NCBI RefSeq assembly: GCF_918797525.1
Contig: NZ_OU963893.1
Coordinates: forward strand, 4,216,001-4,280,000
Length of the DNA stretch: 64,000 nucleotides
Reading direction: 5' to 3'
Source: an unidentified bacterial endosymbiont
Lineage (GTDB): Bacteria; Pseudomonadota; Gammaproteobacteria; Enterobacterales; Enterobacteriaceae
Under the pieces are notes generated by a model. That model worked only from the letters and a program-made list of their open reading frames with translations, made no database searches and was not told the origin of the DNA. The position numbers and the translations under genes are program-made. Each line of letters starts with the position of its first letter. Positions within the stretch are counted from its first letter, which is position 1. This document shows positions 6,901 through 15,315 of the stretch, piece by piece.

Positions 6901-9511
6901 ACTCGGCGTTTGTCGGGTATCGGCTGACCTGAATACCAAAGACGCCCAGCCAGCAGAGTGCGGCCTCCAGCGCCAGGCGGGTATCCGACTGACGCATATA
7001 GACCTCCGCCAGCAGGTTCGCGGCCCGCGCTTTTTCGGTCAGCTCCCCCGGTGAGCCGAGGATCGCATCGCACAGCTCACGGGTGCGCTCCAGATGACCC
7101 AGAGCGAATTCACACGCCGCCTCTTCACTGTCGAGCATAAAATCGGAGACCATGCCGCCATTCCCCAGCGCTCTGGCCGTCTGGATATAGCTCAGCGCCG
7201 ACGGGTAATCACCCGTGCGCTTCGCGCGCCGCGCGGCCAGCAGGCTCAGTTCGCGGAACATCTGACGCTGCGGCGCGGGCTGAATGCAGTCCAGCGCGGC
7301 GGTGACGTGATGCACTGCCCGGAACAGCACCTCATTTCCCGCCGCCTGACGCGCGGTATCGGCCAGCAGGCTGGCGGTTGTCAGGTGGAGATGGCTTTTC
7401 TCGCTGTCATCCAGCAGAGCAAAAGCCGCTTCCTGAACCCTGTCGTGGGTAAAGGCGTACTCTTTTTCCGTCAGCACAATCAACTGGGCCACCACCGCCG
7501 GGTGAAGCGCATAGCGGATCTCCGCCACCGAAATGCCTACTACGCGGCACAGCATCTCCAGCTCGCCAGTGCAACCGAGACAGGCAATACTGCCCAGCAG
7601 GCGGCGCGTCGCCTCGGGCATCTCTTCAAGCTGTTCCAGCACCAGCGTAACGACGTTTTCAGTGTAATGGCGGGCGCGGATGGCCTGCAGATCGTACTGC
7701 CACCTATCCTGATATTTGTTATGGATGACCAGCCCGTCATCCACGATGCGGCGGAAAAACTCATGCACGAAAAGCGGGTTCCCCCCGGTCTTTTCATGAA
7801 TAAGTATCGCCAGATCAGTCGTCGTCGCGCTACGGGCGCGGAATACCGTGCCCAGCCAGCGCGCCACCGCCTTAACCGACAGCGGTTGCGGCGTAATGCC
7901 AACCACGTTCTGCGCGCTTTCCGCCAGGCTCTCCAGCTGGTTTTGTAAGACGGTATCGGACAGCGAGCCGATATCGCGATGGGCCACCACCACCAGCAGA
8001 GGAATGGCGCCACAGGTCACCAGCAGGTGCTTAAGCGTCTGGAGGCTGGCAGCGTCGCTCCACTGGAGATCGTCGAGCAGTAACACCAGCGGGCAGCCCT
8101 GTGAAGCGAAAGTTTTAACCAGCGCCAGCACCATATGGCTGAAGCGCGCCCGGGCATCGATGGAAAACGTATCCGCCGAGAAGCGGGGTTTACTCTCAAG
8201 CAGCAGGCTCAGCTCGGGCACCAGACTCACCGCCAGCTCTTCGTAGCCTTCGAGGGCGCGCGAGAGGCGGATTTTCCACGTTGCAACCTCTTCTGTCGGC
8301 AGCCCCAGCAGATGTAGCGTCAGGGAGCGAAACGCCGAGCTTAAAACGCCGTAAGGCAGCGAGGGGGAAAACTGATCGACTTTGCCCACCGCCAGCAGCA
8401 CGTTACGCTGCTGCAGTGTTTTAAGCGCCGTGGCGATGATCGAGGACTTGCCTATCCCCGACGGTCCTCCGATCAACACCAGTTCGGGGACAATATTGCG
8501 CTCCACCCGCCCGAACGCGGCGATCACCTCGCCTGCCTGCGGGTGGGCGGCGAACAGCGAGTCCCTCAGATGAATGGCCGGGGTCCGGTCCTGCTGGCCG
8601 GGGGTAAAATCAGCAATTCCACCTTCGGCTGTCAGCGTCGCCTGGCAGCGTCGAAGGTCAGCAATCAGCCCGTCGACCGTCTGATAACGGTGCTCAGGAT
8701 TTTTCTCCAGCAGCTTGAGGATAATAGTCGACAGCATGCCCGGCACGTCCGGGCGCACCACGCCGGGGGCCAGTGGCGCAGAGGCAATATGGTAATGCGC
8801 CCAGTTAATCTGCTCATCTGCGCCCAGCTCAAACGGCAGGCGTCCGGTCAACAGTTCATACAGCACCATGCCAAGGCTATAGAGATCGCTGCGGCTATCC
8901 ACGGCACGCTGGGTACGCGAGGTATGCTCCGGCGACATATAGGCGGGCGTACCGCCAGAAACGACAAGCCGACCGGGGTCAACGGCCCCGGACCTCCCGC
9001 TGGAGAGGCCAAAGTTGCCCAACCGACAGGTGGCGTCGTGATGAACAAAGATAGTGCCGGGTTTGATATCGCCGTGGATCAGCTTTTGCAGATGCATCTG
9101 GCGCAGAGGAGCGCAGATACGAATAGCCAGCTCAATAAACCGCGTAATCCCCGAAATCGCCTTACCCGCCCGGCGCGCCAGTAAATCAAACACAAACGGC
9201 GCATAGACCAGCGCGAAACGCCCCCGGTACTGCGTAGAGGCAACGGCGCGAATAGCCCAGCTCTCCTGTAACTGGTCGCGCAAGGCGAATTCATTTTTGA
9301 GCAGGCGGGTCGCCCGTTCTTCTTCATCATCGCTGACCGCGGTGGCAATAATAAATGAGCCACCGGAATGGGGATGCCGCGCGTTCATCCAGGCGATCCC
9401 TCCTTCCTGTGCCAGCACGGTAAAAATCACATCCTCTTTCAGCACAAAAGCCCGCCCTTCATGGAGATCCCCCTGGGCGGGCCAAAATGCAGGCAGCTCG
9501 TTTTCATTCAT
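3929..9511 (-). CDS. Hybrid protein-kinase-like/NTPase/TPR/GAF-PAS sensor histidine kinase
   Basis: 1860 residues. In order: a serine/threonine-kinase-like domain (about 1-290); an AAA/STAND-type NTPase (about 315-700, Walker A GGPSGIGKSS near 348-357, Walker B LLLDDLQWSD); a long helical TPR-like region; GAF (near 1290-1460); PAS (near 1480-1610); and a histidine kinase with H-box HEINQPL at about H1645, N-box NLVMNAVEA, G-boxes DTGSGI and GMGMGL. The kinase-like domain seems dead: the VAIK lysine is replaced (FIIATAV), the HxDxxxxN asparagine is T153, and DFG is NFG at 166-168. The histidine kinase part looks intact. No transmembrane segment is obvious, so it is probably cytosolic. It is the last gene of an operon with a receiver and two XapX genes. 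Confidence 0.9.
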   Translation of the reverse strand: MNENELPAFWPAQGDLHEGRAFVLKEDVIFTVLAQEGGIAWMNARHPHSGGSFIIATAVSDDEEERATRLLKNEFALRDQLQESWAIRAVASTQYRGRFALVYAPFVFDLLARRAGKAISGITRFIELAIRICAPLRQMHLQKLIHGDIKPGTIFVHHDATCRLGNFGLSSGRSGAVDPGRLVVSGGTPAYMSPEHTSRTQRAVDSRSDLYSLGMVLYELLTGRLPFELGADEQINWAHYHIASAPLAPGVVRPDVPGMLSTIILKLLEKNPEHRYQTVDGLIADLRRCQATLTAEGGIADFTPGQQDRTPAIHLRDSLFAAHPQAGEVIAAFGRVERNIVPELVLIGGPSGIGKSSIIATALKTLQQRNVLLAVGKVDQFSPSLPYGVLSSAFRSLTLHLLGLPTEEVATWKIRLSRALEGYEELAVSLVPELSLLLESKPRFSADTFSIDARARFSHMVLALVKTFASQGCPLVLLLDDLQWSDAASLQTLKHLLVTCGAIPLLVVVAHRDIGSLSDTVLQNQLESLAESAQNVVGITPQPLSVKAVARWLGTVFRARSATTTDLAILIHEKTGGNPLFVHEFFRRIVDDGLVIHNKYQDRWQYDLQAIRARHYTENVVTLVLEQLEEMPEATRRLLGSIACLGCTGELEMLCRVVGISVAEIRYALHPAVVAQLIVLTEKEYAFTHDRVQEAAFALLDDSEKSHLHLTTASLLADTARQAAGNEVLFRAVHHVTAALDCIQPAPQRQMFRELSLLAARRAKRTGDYPSALSYIQTARALGNGGMVSDFMLDSEEAACEFALGHLERTRELCDAILGSPGELTEKARAANLLAEVYMRQSDTRLALEAALCWLGVFGIQVSRYPTNAECDEAWQAFCHRVGDAPHNPYAQLALMQHDETEAVMSLLYSASIFASFTCPRLHFLLLCRMMHLTLDRGITGASTTAMAWFGVLIGHRYGEYRLGFQYGTLARDLVQRHGYDAFEAKTLLPLDQLSVWTQPLSFTIECAKSCFTAAVTHGDMTVACFAACHQIINFLSRGDHLDGVLTSIDRGLAFVRKIHFQDVESILMVQRHYVEFLRTPVNGTWSASLMLPEALLPAPPEQAPEQTSTMLFWYWLYRGMAHFTCGEYADAQADLEMAGWYAWSAPGHIHLLDFHLYSALALSRQLTPDTFSADYRRSIHYHYDKIALWARINPETFADKEALIYAEIVRLDGMNSIALEQYEKAVRLSREGGFNPMNALAHELAGRFALSSGYQTAADAHFRGAIAAWGRAGSQAKVRQIEQDFPHLLACGQTSAYDRVSFAQNAVIRDLQSVIKASRALSEEINLERLIENLMTLLLERAGAQRGLLLRVGENAVPEIEASAWTATDGVRVKILKDVPVATDMPLSVLAAVIRTGQEIRTGKPAEFHPFSQDPYLVTSGAAVMCVPMFKQARLVGVLYLENRLMPEVFTAEDSRVVSLLGAQAAVSLETARLYAELLAENIQRRRVEKELRSSQTSLMLGEQISHTGSWRWELVQDLMFISEEYARILGLPEQQKMISMAEFLTFVHQDDYARISALVTQSVREGLSMRAEFRVIRADGSVRYIHGIGDPVGVGSEVNEYYGIISDITSQRAAEVAMRVAQADLARVSRATTVGQLTSSIAHEINQPLMSIVSNAGASLRWLNREPARLDKVREGLEEIAAEGARAGEIIRSIQSLTRKQDPTFSRIDLHYLIHHIIALSRSELEQRQISVDYLLQAEDCIIIGDSVQIQQVLLNLVMNAVEAMAESKDRASIITLTTRNTDGKVSVEIADTGSGIDAGLTERIFDSFYSTKAQGMGMGLTISASIIERHRGKLSAHRREPHGTVFTFALPLAGKEV

Positions 9512-9520
9512 CGGCGATCC

Positions 9521-9901
9521 TTATTGTCGGCGGGCCAGCTCCCGCTGAATGTGATCCAGCAGAATATCGATGTTAATGGGCTTACGCAAAAATGCAGCGG
9601 CGCCCAGACTAAGAGCATACCGCTGCATATTTTCATCAGCATGACCGGAGATAAAAAGCACGGGCGGAGGCGGCAGCGCCAACAGCCGCAGCTTTTCGAA
9701 CAGCTCCAGCCCGCTCATACCGCGTAGCTTAATGTCCGTTATCACCAGCGCGGCGTCCGACAGCGCAAGAGGATGGCTCAGAAACACCTCTGCCGAATCA
9801 AAGGTATCGGTCGCATACCCTTCCGACTGCAGCAGGTTGCTTAACCCACTGCGCACAGAACGTTCGTCATCAATGATGGCAATACGCCACGCCAGCGTCA
9901 T
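9521..9901 (-). CDS. Stand-alone receiver domain response regulator
   Basis: 126-residue CheY-like protein with no output domain. Markers are IIDDER near the start, the phospho-acceptor aspartate in VITDIKLRG, the threonine position replaced by serine in LFISGHAD, and the lysine in LRKPINID. The start MTLAWRIAII is chosen for its GAGGAAA ribosome site; a longer frame upstream lacks conserved sequence. It ends nine bases before the giant kinase, so the two are co-translated; it may be a phosphate shuttle or sink for that kinase. Confidence 0.85.
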   Translation of the reverse strand: MTLAWRIAIIDDERSVRSGLSNLLQSEGYATDTFDSAEVFLSHPLALSDAALVITDIKLRGMSGLELFEKLRLLALPPPPVLFISGHADENMQRYALSLGAAAFLRKPINIDILLDHIQRELARRQ

Positions 9902-9924
9902 GCTGTCTTTCCTCACACAAATCA

Positions 9925-10185
9925 TTAAGCGTCGCGGCTTTCCTTCGCAGGCGCAGGGGGCGCAGTGCCACTGATTTTCGGTACACATTCGTGACGAAAC
10001 CAGGCAAGCGTAAAGGGTTCGCGGCTGATGATGCGCCGTCCCACCGGGATCAGTTGTTCGCCCACCAGCATGCCGAACAACCCAAGCAGGGCCACCACCG
10101 GCGGTGCCGGTGAATGGACGTTAAGCAGGGCGTAAATTACCCCAGCCATTACGCCGCACACCAGCGAAATTATCCATGCCTTCAT
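9925..10185 (-). CDS. XapX domain small membrane protein (second copy)
   Basis: 86 residues with two hydrophobic segments: MKAWIISLVCGVMAGVIYALL, then a short turn with SPAPPVVALLGLFGMLVGEQ, the XapX (DUF1427) signature. It has a longer hydrophilic C-terminal tail than its upstream neighbour. Its ATG overlaps the stop of the first XapX gene (ATGA) and it has an AGGAG ribosome site. XapX proteins often accompany isochorismatase-like hydrolases and amidohydrolases, as here. The biochemical role is unknown. Confidence 0.8.
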   Translation of the reverse strand: MKAWIISLVCGVMAGVIYALLNVHSPAPPVVALLGLFGMLVGEQLIPVGRRIISREPFTLAWFRHECVPKISGTAPPAPAKESRDA

Positions 10186-10403
10186 GATGATGCTCCTGCC
10201 TGATGCTGCACGTGAGGCGCCGTAACCTGCATCTGCGCGGGGGTATCGCGGGATAAAAGATGTCGCATCGCCTGCTCGCCCGCCAGCATACCCAGCAGAC
10301 CCATCAGCGCCAGCGCGGGCGGCGCGGGTGAGCGCACCTTCAGCGCGGCATACAGCAGGCCAATCAGCACGCCTGCCGCAAGGGATATCAACCCTGTACT
10401 CAT
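10182..10403 (-). CDS. XapX domain small membrane protein (first copy)
   Basis: 73 residues, two membrane segments (MSTGLISLAAGVLIGLLYAA, then APPALALMGLLGMLAGEQ). It is clearly a paralogue of the next gene, sharing SPAPP, LLGMLxGEQ and spacing, so the pair arose by tandem duplication. It has a GGAG ribosome site. It lies 61 bases after the hydrolase and is probably in the same transcript. Confidence 0.8.
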   Translation of the reverse strand: MSTGLISLAAGVLIGLLYAALKVRSPAPPALALMGLLGMLAGEQAMRHLLSRDTPAQMQVTAPHVQHQAGASS

Positions 10404-10464
10404 TGTCAGCTCCAGAAAAACTGTCAGCGGCAGGCTGGATGAGGAACCCGCCCGCCGCCGGGAC

Positions 10465-11151
10465 TTAGCGGGCCGGAACCGGCGCTAAGGTACGGTGTTC
10501 GCTCTTCTGGCGCGACGGCGATTTGTGCACCATGGTGTAGGCATAATCCACGCCCATACCGTAGGCGCCGGAGTGCTCGCGCACGATATCCATCACCGCG
10601 GTGTAGGTCTCTTTATGCGCCCAGTCGCGCTGCCACTCCAGCATTACCTGCTGCCAGGTTACCGGGATCACGCCCGCCTGAATCATGCGCTGCATCGCGA
10701 AATCGTGAGCCTCTTTAGAGGTGCCGCCGGAGGCATCCGCCACCATATAGATCTCGTAATCCCCTTCCAGCATTGCGCACAGCGCAAAGCTGTTGTTGCA
10801 CACTTCGGTCCACAGGCCCGCGACCACCACTTTCTTCTTGCCGTTCGCTTTCAGCGCATCACGCACCTTCTGGTCATCCCAGGAGTTCATCGACGTGCGC
10901 TCAAGGATGTCCTGGCCCGGGAACACGTCCAGCAGCTCTGGATAGGTGTTACCGGAGAAGCTTTCGGTCTCAACGGTGGTGATGATGGTCGGAATGTTGA
11001 ACACCTTCGCCGCCTTTGCCAGCGCCACGGTGTTATTTTTCAGCACCTGGCGGTCAATAGACTGCACGCCAAACGCCATCTGTGGCTGGTGGTCGATAAA
11101 GATTATCTGACAGTTCGCAGGGGTTAAGACTTCGAGCTTTGAAGTGGTCAT
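10465..11151 (-). CDS. Isochorismatase-like cysteine hydrolase (YcaC-type)
   Basis: 228-residue hydrolase of the isochorismatase-like family, close to E. coli YcaC. Visible parts are the catalytic aspartate in IIFIDHQPQM near the N-terminus, the lysine region KKKVVVAGLWTEVC with the nucleophile cysteine in TEVC, and DASGG. Substrate is unknown; YcaC itself has none assigned. The start MTTSKLEVLT is chosen because YcaC-like proteins start just before the aspartate strand; a frame 11 codons longer exists without a ribosome site. It heads the minus-strand operon that continues into the XapX genes and the sensor, opposite the amidohydrolase operon. Confidence 0.8.
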   Translation of the reverse strand: MTTSKLEVLTPANCQIIFIDHQPQMAFGVQSIDRQVLKNNTVALAKAAKVFNIPTIITTVETESFSGNTYPELLDVFPGQDILERTSMNSWDDQKVRDALKANGKKKVVVAGLWTEVCNNSFALCAMLEGDYEIYMVADASGGTSKEAHDFAMQRMIQAGVIPVTWQQVMLEWQRDWAHKETYTAVMDIVREHSGAYGMGVDYAYTMVHKSPSRQKSEHRTLAPVPAR

Positions 11152-11275
11152 AGGATTATCCAGTGAGGTTAAAGGAATGAACACCGCCGCGAATCGCGCG
11201 GCGATAAAGTCGCAAGCATCCTATGCCCCCTGGTCAACCCGGCGTAATTATCTCTTCGTATAGTTAACCTAAGGT

Positions 11276-11315
11276 ATAGGTATACTTTAGTATAGCTATA
11301 CTTTGGTATACCTAT
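11276..11315. promoter_or_regulatory. 40-bp near-perfect palindrome, likely operator
   Basis: Outer arms ATAGGTATAC (11276-11285) and GTATACCTAT (11306-11315) are exact inverses, and an inner perfect palindrome AGTATAGCTATACT (11289-11302) has the same centre. Only the three-base spacers between break symmetry. It lies in the 239-bp divergent gap between the isochorismatase-like gene and the amidohydrolase gene, so it probably controls both operons. Which regulator binds is unknown; the nearby LuxR-type regulator is a candidate. Confidence 0.65.
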
Positions 11316-11390
11316 CCTATTGTATAACTGGATCTTTCCCGAAAGCGGTTCCCATAATCCTGACCATTCCCCTCTTAGTCTGGAGCAGTT

Positions 11391-13262
11391 ATGGTTACCC
11401 TCGGTAAAGCCTGTCTCATTCTGGTTAACGGCCAGTTTCACACCGTCGATCGCGAAAATCCGCTTGCGGAAGCTGTGGCCGTGCGCGATGGCAAATTTCT
11501 TGCAGTCGGTAGCGTCGCCGAGGTGATGCAACACCACTGCGATGGCACTAAAGTGGTTGATCTGAAAGGCCATACCGTCATTCCCGGCCTGAACGATTCC
11601 CACCTGCACCTGATCCGTGGCGGACTGAACTATAACCTTGAACTGCGCTGGGAAGGTGTACCCTCGCTGGCGGATGCCCTGCGGATGTTGAAAGAGCAGG
11701 CGCTGCGTACCCCATCGCCCCAGTGGGTACGCGTGGTGGGCGGCTGGAGCGAATTCCAGTTTGCCGAGCGCCGTATGCCAACACTTAGTGAGATCAACGA
11801 CGCCGCACCGGACACCCCGGTCTTTATTCTGCACCTGTATGACCGCGCCCTGCTCAACCGTGCGGCGCTGAAGATGGTCGGCTATACCAAAGACACGCCC
11901 AATCCGCCGGGCGGCGAGATCCAGCGCGATGCCAACGGCAACCCGACCGGGATGCTGATTGCCCGTCCGAACGCCATGATTTTGTACGCCACGCTGGCCA
12001 AAGGGCCGACGCTGCCACTGGAACAGCAGGTTAACTCCACACGCCAGTTTATGCGCGAGCTGAACCGCCTGGGGCTGACCAGCGCCATCGACGCGGGCGG
12101 CGGTTTCCAGAACTACCCCGAAGATTACGAGGTGATTGCCGAGCTGCACGAGAAAAAGCAGATGACCCTGCGCATCGCCTACAACCTGTTTACCCAGCGG
12201 CCGGGCCACGAGCTGGAAGACTTTGAGAAGTGGACCGACATGCTCACGCCAGGCCAGGGCAGCGACTTTTTCCGCCACAACGGCGCGGGCGAGATGCTGG
12301 TGTTCTCCGCGGCGGATTTTGAAGATTTCCTCGAACCGCGCCCGGATCTGGCGCCGGGTATGGAAGATGAGCTGGAGCGCGTGGTGCGCCATCTGGTTGA
12401 ACACCGCTGGCCGTTCCGCCTGCACGCCACCTATAACGAATCTATCAGCCGCATGCTGGACGTGTTCGAAAAAGTTAACCGTGATATTCCGTTCAACGGT
12501 CTGCACTGGTTCTTCGACCATGCCGAAACCGTGTCGCAGGCCAACATCGACCGCATCAAAGAGCTGGGCGGCGGCATTGCCGTACAGCACCGCATGGCTT
12601 TCCAGGGCGAATATTTCGCCGAACGTTACGGCATCGACGCCACCCGCCATACCCCGCCGGTGGCGAAAATGCTCGAGACCGGCGTGCCGGTGGGCTTAGG
12701 GACAGACGCCACCCGCGTGGCGAGCTATAACCCGTGGACGGCGCTCTACTGGCTGGTTTCTGGCCGTACCGTCGGCGGCATGCAGATGTACGATCACAGC
12801 GCCCGTCTGGATCGCGACACCGCCCTGATGCTCTGGACCCAGGGCAGCGCGTGGTTCTCCAGCGAGCAGAATAAAAAAGGGCAGATCAAAGCCGGGCAAC
12901 TTGCCGATCTGGCCGTCCTCAGCAAAGACTACTTCCGTGTGCCGGAAGAAGAGATCAAAGGGATTGAGTCCGTCCTCACCGTGGTTAACGGCGATATCGT
13001 CTATGCCGCTGGCACTTTCGGCCCGATCGCACCGCCTGCCATCCCGGTACTGCCCGAGTGGTCGCCAGTGGTAAAAGTGCCAGGCCACTACCGTAGCGCG
13101 CCACCGCAGGCGGCACGCGTGGGCATCAACGCCCTCCACCACTGCAGCGGCCCGTGCGGCGTACACCGCCATCAGCATGATTTTGCGCGCACCTCTGAGA
13201 TGCCGGTATCGGACGATAATGCTTTCTGGGGGGCGCTGGGCTGCAGCTGCTTTGCATTCTGA
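11391..13262 (+). CDS. Amidohydrolase (YtcJ/amidohydrolase-3 type)
   Basis: 623-residue metal-dependent hydrolase. The metal-binding HxH is seen in GLNDSHLHL near residue 70, further histidines in FRLHATYNES and HWFFDHAE, and the late aspartate in GLGTDATR; the small beta-sandwich formed by both ends (LVNGQFHTVD, and LADLAVLSKDYF) is typical of amidohydrolases. Substrate is unknown. A C-terminal extension rich in histidine and cysteine (HHCSGPCGVHRHQHDF, and ALGCSCFAF at the end) goes beyond the standard fold and could bind metal. It has a GGAG ribosome site and its stop overlaps the DoxX start by one base. Confidence 0.85.
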   Translation: MVTLGKACLILVNGQFHTVDRENPLAEAVAVRDGKFLAVGSVAEVMQHHCDGTKVVDLKGHTVIPGLNDSHLHLIRGGLNYNLELRWEGVPSLADALRMLKEQALRTPSPQWVRVVGGWSEFQFAERRMPTLSEINDAAPDTPVFILHLYDRALLNRAALKMVGYTKDTPNPPGGEIQRDANGNPTGMLIARPNAMILYATLAKGPTLPLEQQVNSTRQFMRELNRLGLTSAIDAGGGFQNYPEDYEVIAELHEKKQMTLRIAYNLFTQRPGHELEDFEKWTDMLTPGQGSDFFRHNGAGEMLVFSAADFEDFLEPRPDLAPGMEDELERVVRHLVEHRWPFRLHATYNESISRMLDVFEKVNRDIPFNGLHWFFDHAETVSQANIDRIKELGGGIAVQHRMAFQGEYFAERYGIDATRHTPPVAKMLETGVPVGLGTDATRVASYNPWTALYWLVSGRTVGGMQMYDHSARLDRDTALMLWTQGSAWFSSEQNKKGQIKAGQLADLAVLSKDYFRVPEEEIKGIESVLTVVNGDIVYAAGTFGPIAPPAIPVLPEWSPVVKVPGHYRSAPPQAARVGINALHHCSGPCGVHRHQHDFARTSEMPVSDDNAFWGALGCSCFAF

Positions 13263-13669
13263 TGAAAAATACCGTTGCTTCGCCGCGCATCAATTCGGGG
13301 CTATTGTTCCTGCGCCTGACCGGTAGCCTGCTGTTGCTCTACGTTCATGGGCTGCCAAAGGTGTTCCACTTTAGTGAAGAGCTGACGCGCATCGAAGATC
13401 CGTTTGGCTTCGGCCCATATATGAGCCTGATCCCGGCGATCGTCGCCGAGGTGCTCTGCCCGCTGTTGATCATTCTCGGCGTCAGCACACGCCTGGCCTG
13501 CCTGGCAATTATCGCCGTGCTGCTGGTGGCGATGCTAGCGGTGCACCCGAACTGGTCGATTGCCGAAGGGCAGTTTGGCTGGCTGCTGCTGATCATCTTC
13601 ACCACCCTTGCCATTACCGGTCCGGGCCAGTGGAGCCTTGAACGTAAAGTCGCGGAGAGGTTCGCATGA
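13262..13669 (+). CDS. DoxX family membrane protein
   Basis: 135 residues with about four transmembrane helices (GLLFLRLTGSLLLLYVHGLPK, LIPAIVAEVLCPLLIILG, LACLAIIAVLLVAMLAVHP, LLLIIFTTLAITGPG). The HGxPK and the GPG..SL end are DoxX/YphA family features. DoxX relatives take part in redox or thiosulfate metabolism, but the role of this subgroup is not known. It is translationally coupled to its neighbours: TGATG overlap with the amidohydrolase and ATGA overlap with the MFS gene. Confidence 0.85.
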   Translation: MKNTVASPRINSGLLFLRLTGSLLLLYVHGLPKVFHFSEELTRIEDPFGFGPYMSLIPAIVAEVLCPLLIILGVSTRLACLAIIAVLLVAMLAVHPNWSIAEGQFGWLLLIIFTTLAITGPGQWSLERKVAERFA

Positions 13670-15285
13670 CCCAGGTTAACGACGTTCATGATGCGCATAT
13701 CGAGCCAATACCCGCGCAGACGGTCTCATCCTGGCAGCCGCTGAGCCAGCCGGTGTTCCGTATGTTGTGGATAGCCACGGTGGTCTCGAACGTCGGCTCG
13801 TGGATGAGCGACGTCGGCATAAACTGGAGCATGCTAACGCTCAGCGCCGACCCGCTGGATATCGCGCTGGTGCAGGCGGCAAGCAGTCTGCCGATGTTCC
13901 TCTTCGCCCTGCCGTCCGGGGTGATGGCCGATATCGTCGACCGCCGTAAATACCTGCTGTTCTCCCAACTGTGGGTGTTTATTGCCGCCGCCGGGATCAC
14001 GGTCCTCTCCTTTACCGGCCATGTTACCCCCACCGTATTGCTGGTGGCGACGTTTATGCTGAGCGTGGGTGCGGCCATGAGTTCACCGCCGTTTCAGGCG
14101 ATAGTGCCGGATCTGGTGAGCAAGCCGGAGCTGGGGGCCGCCGTGGCGCTTAACTCGCTGGGGGTGAACATCAGCCGGGCGATTGGTCCTGCCCTGGGCG
14201 GCTTTTTGCTGTCGCTGGCCGGGCCGTGGATGGTGTTTGCCCTTAACGCGCTGTCGGTGATGGGGGTGGCGTGGGTACTGTGGCGCTGGCGTCCGGCGCC
14301 GTCGGTGCAGCGTCTGCCGCCAGAGCATTTCTTTTCTGCGGTCCGCTCCGGCATTCGCTACGTTCACGCCGCGCCGGTGCTGCGCAACGTGCTGATCCGC
14401 ACCCTGGCCTTTTTTGTCTTCGCCAGCGCGGGCTGGGCCTTACTGCCGCTGGTCGCCCGCCGCGAACTGGGGCTAGGCCCGGCGGGTTATGGCGTGATGC
14501 TGGCGTGTATTGGCCTGGGCGCAATCACCGGGGCGATCCTGCTGCCGCGCCTGCGTCAGCGGCTGAACGCCGACCGGCTGATGGTTGCCGCCAGCCTGAC
14601 GTTTGCGATCGCTATGCTGGCGCTGGCGTTCGTGCGCCATTTCTGGCTGCTCAACCTGTTTGAGTTCTTCACCGGCTTCGCGTGGATAGCGGTGCTGTCG
14701 ACCCTGAACCTCGGTGCCCAGCGCAGTGCGGCACGCTGGGTTAAAGCCCGCGCGCTGGCGGTGTATCTGACCGTGTTCTTCGGTTCAATGACCGCAGGCA
14801 GCGCCGTCTGGGGGCAACTTGCTTCGCAGTTTGGCACTCCGACTTCGCTGGTTGTTGCTACGCTTGGCATGGTGCTGGCGAGCGCCACCGCGTTGGTCTG
14901 GCCCCTGGAGAAAGATCCTGATTTAAATCTCGACCTGAGCGGCCAACCGCTGGACGGCAGCGAGATTGATCTGCCCAACGAGCGTGGCCCGGTGCTGGTC
15001 TCGCATGAGTACATTATCGACCTGCAAAACACAAAACCCTTTTTGCAGGCCGTGCACGAACTGCGCCGGGTGCGGCGTCGCGCCGGGGCGATGAGCTGGG
15101 CGATATACGAAGATATCGAACGTCCAGGTCTGTTTATCGAGACGTTCCTGATGGGGTCCTGGATTGAGCATCTTCGCCAGCAGGAACGCCACACCATGAA
15201 TGACCTCCTGCTGCAAAGCCGCGTTCTGGCGTTTCATCAGGGCACAACATCACCGGCCATTCGCTATCTGGTCGTGCCGGTATAA
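13666..15285 (+). CDS. MFS exporter with C-terminal extra domain
   Basis: 539 residues. The first 410 or so form a 12-helix MFS transporter of the EntS-like group (FRMLWIATVVSNVGSWMSDVG at the start; LPSGVMADIVDRRKYL, the loop 2-3 signature). From about residue 430 a soluble domain follows (VSHEYIIDLQNTKPFLQAVHELRR ... WAIYEDIERPGLFIETFLMGSW) that resembles ABM-type ferredoxin-like domains. Such MFS-3 proteins usually export small organic compounds, so the operon may make and export, or import and degrade, one molecule. Co-translated with DoxX. Confidence 0.85.
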   Translation: MTQVNDVHDAHIEPIPAQTVSSWQPLSQPVFRMLWIATVVSNVGSWMSDVGINWSMLTLSADPLDIALVQAASSLPMFLFALPSGVMADIVDRRKYLLFSQLWVFIAAAGITVLSFTGHVTPTVLLVATFMLSVGAAMSSPPFQAIVPDLVSKPELGAAVALNSLGVNISRAIGPALGGFLLSLAGPWMVFALNALSVMGVAWVLWRWRPAPSVQRLPPEHFFSAVRSGIRYVHAAPVLRNVLIRTLAFFVFASAGWALLPLVARRELGLGPAGYGVMLACIGLGAITGAILLPRLRQRLNADRLMVAASLTFAIAMLALAFVRHFWLLNLFEFFTGFAWIAVLSTLNLGAQRSAARWVKARALAVYLTVFFGSMTAGSAVWGQLASQFGTPTSLVVATLGMVLASATALVWPLEKDPDLNLDLSGQPLDGSEIDLPNERGPVLVSHEYIIDLQNTKPFLQAVHELRRVRRRAGAMSWAIYEDIERPGLFIETFLMGSWIEHLRQQERHTMNDLLLQSRVLAFHQGTTSPAIRYLVVPV

Positions 15286-15315
15286 ACATAACAATCACCT
15301 GTCGAGGTACACACT

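Noticed and set aside
11169..12650. 493-residue open frame on the minus strand
   Set aside because: It is antisense to the amidohydrolase gene, its translation has no family features, and it arises from the codon bias of the real gene.
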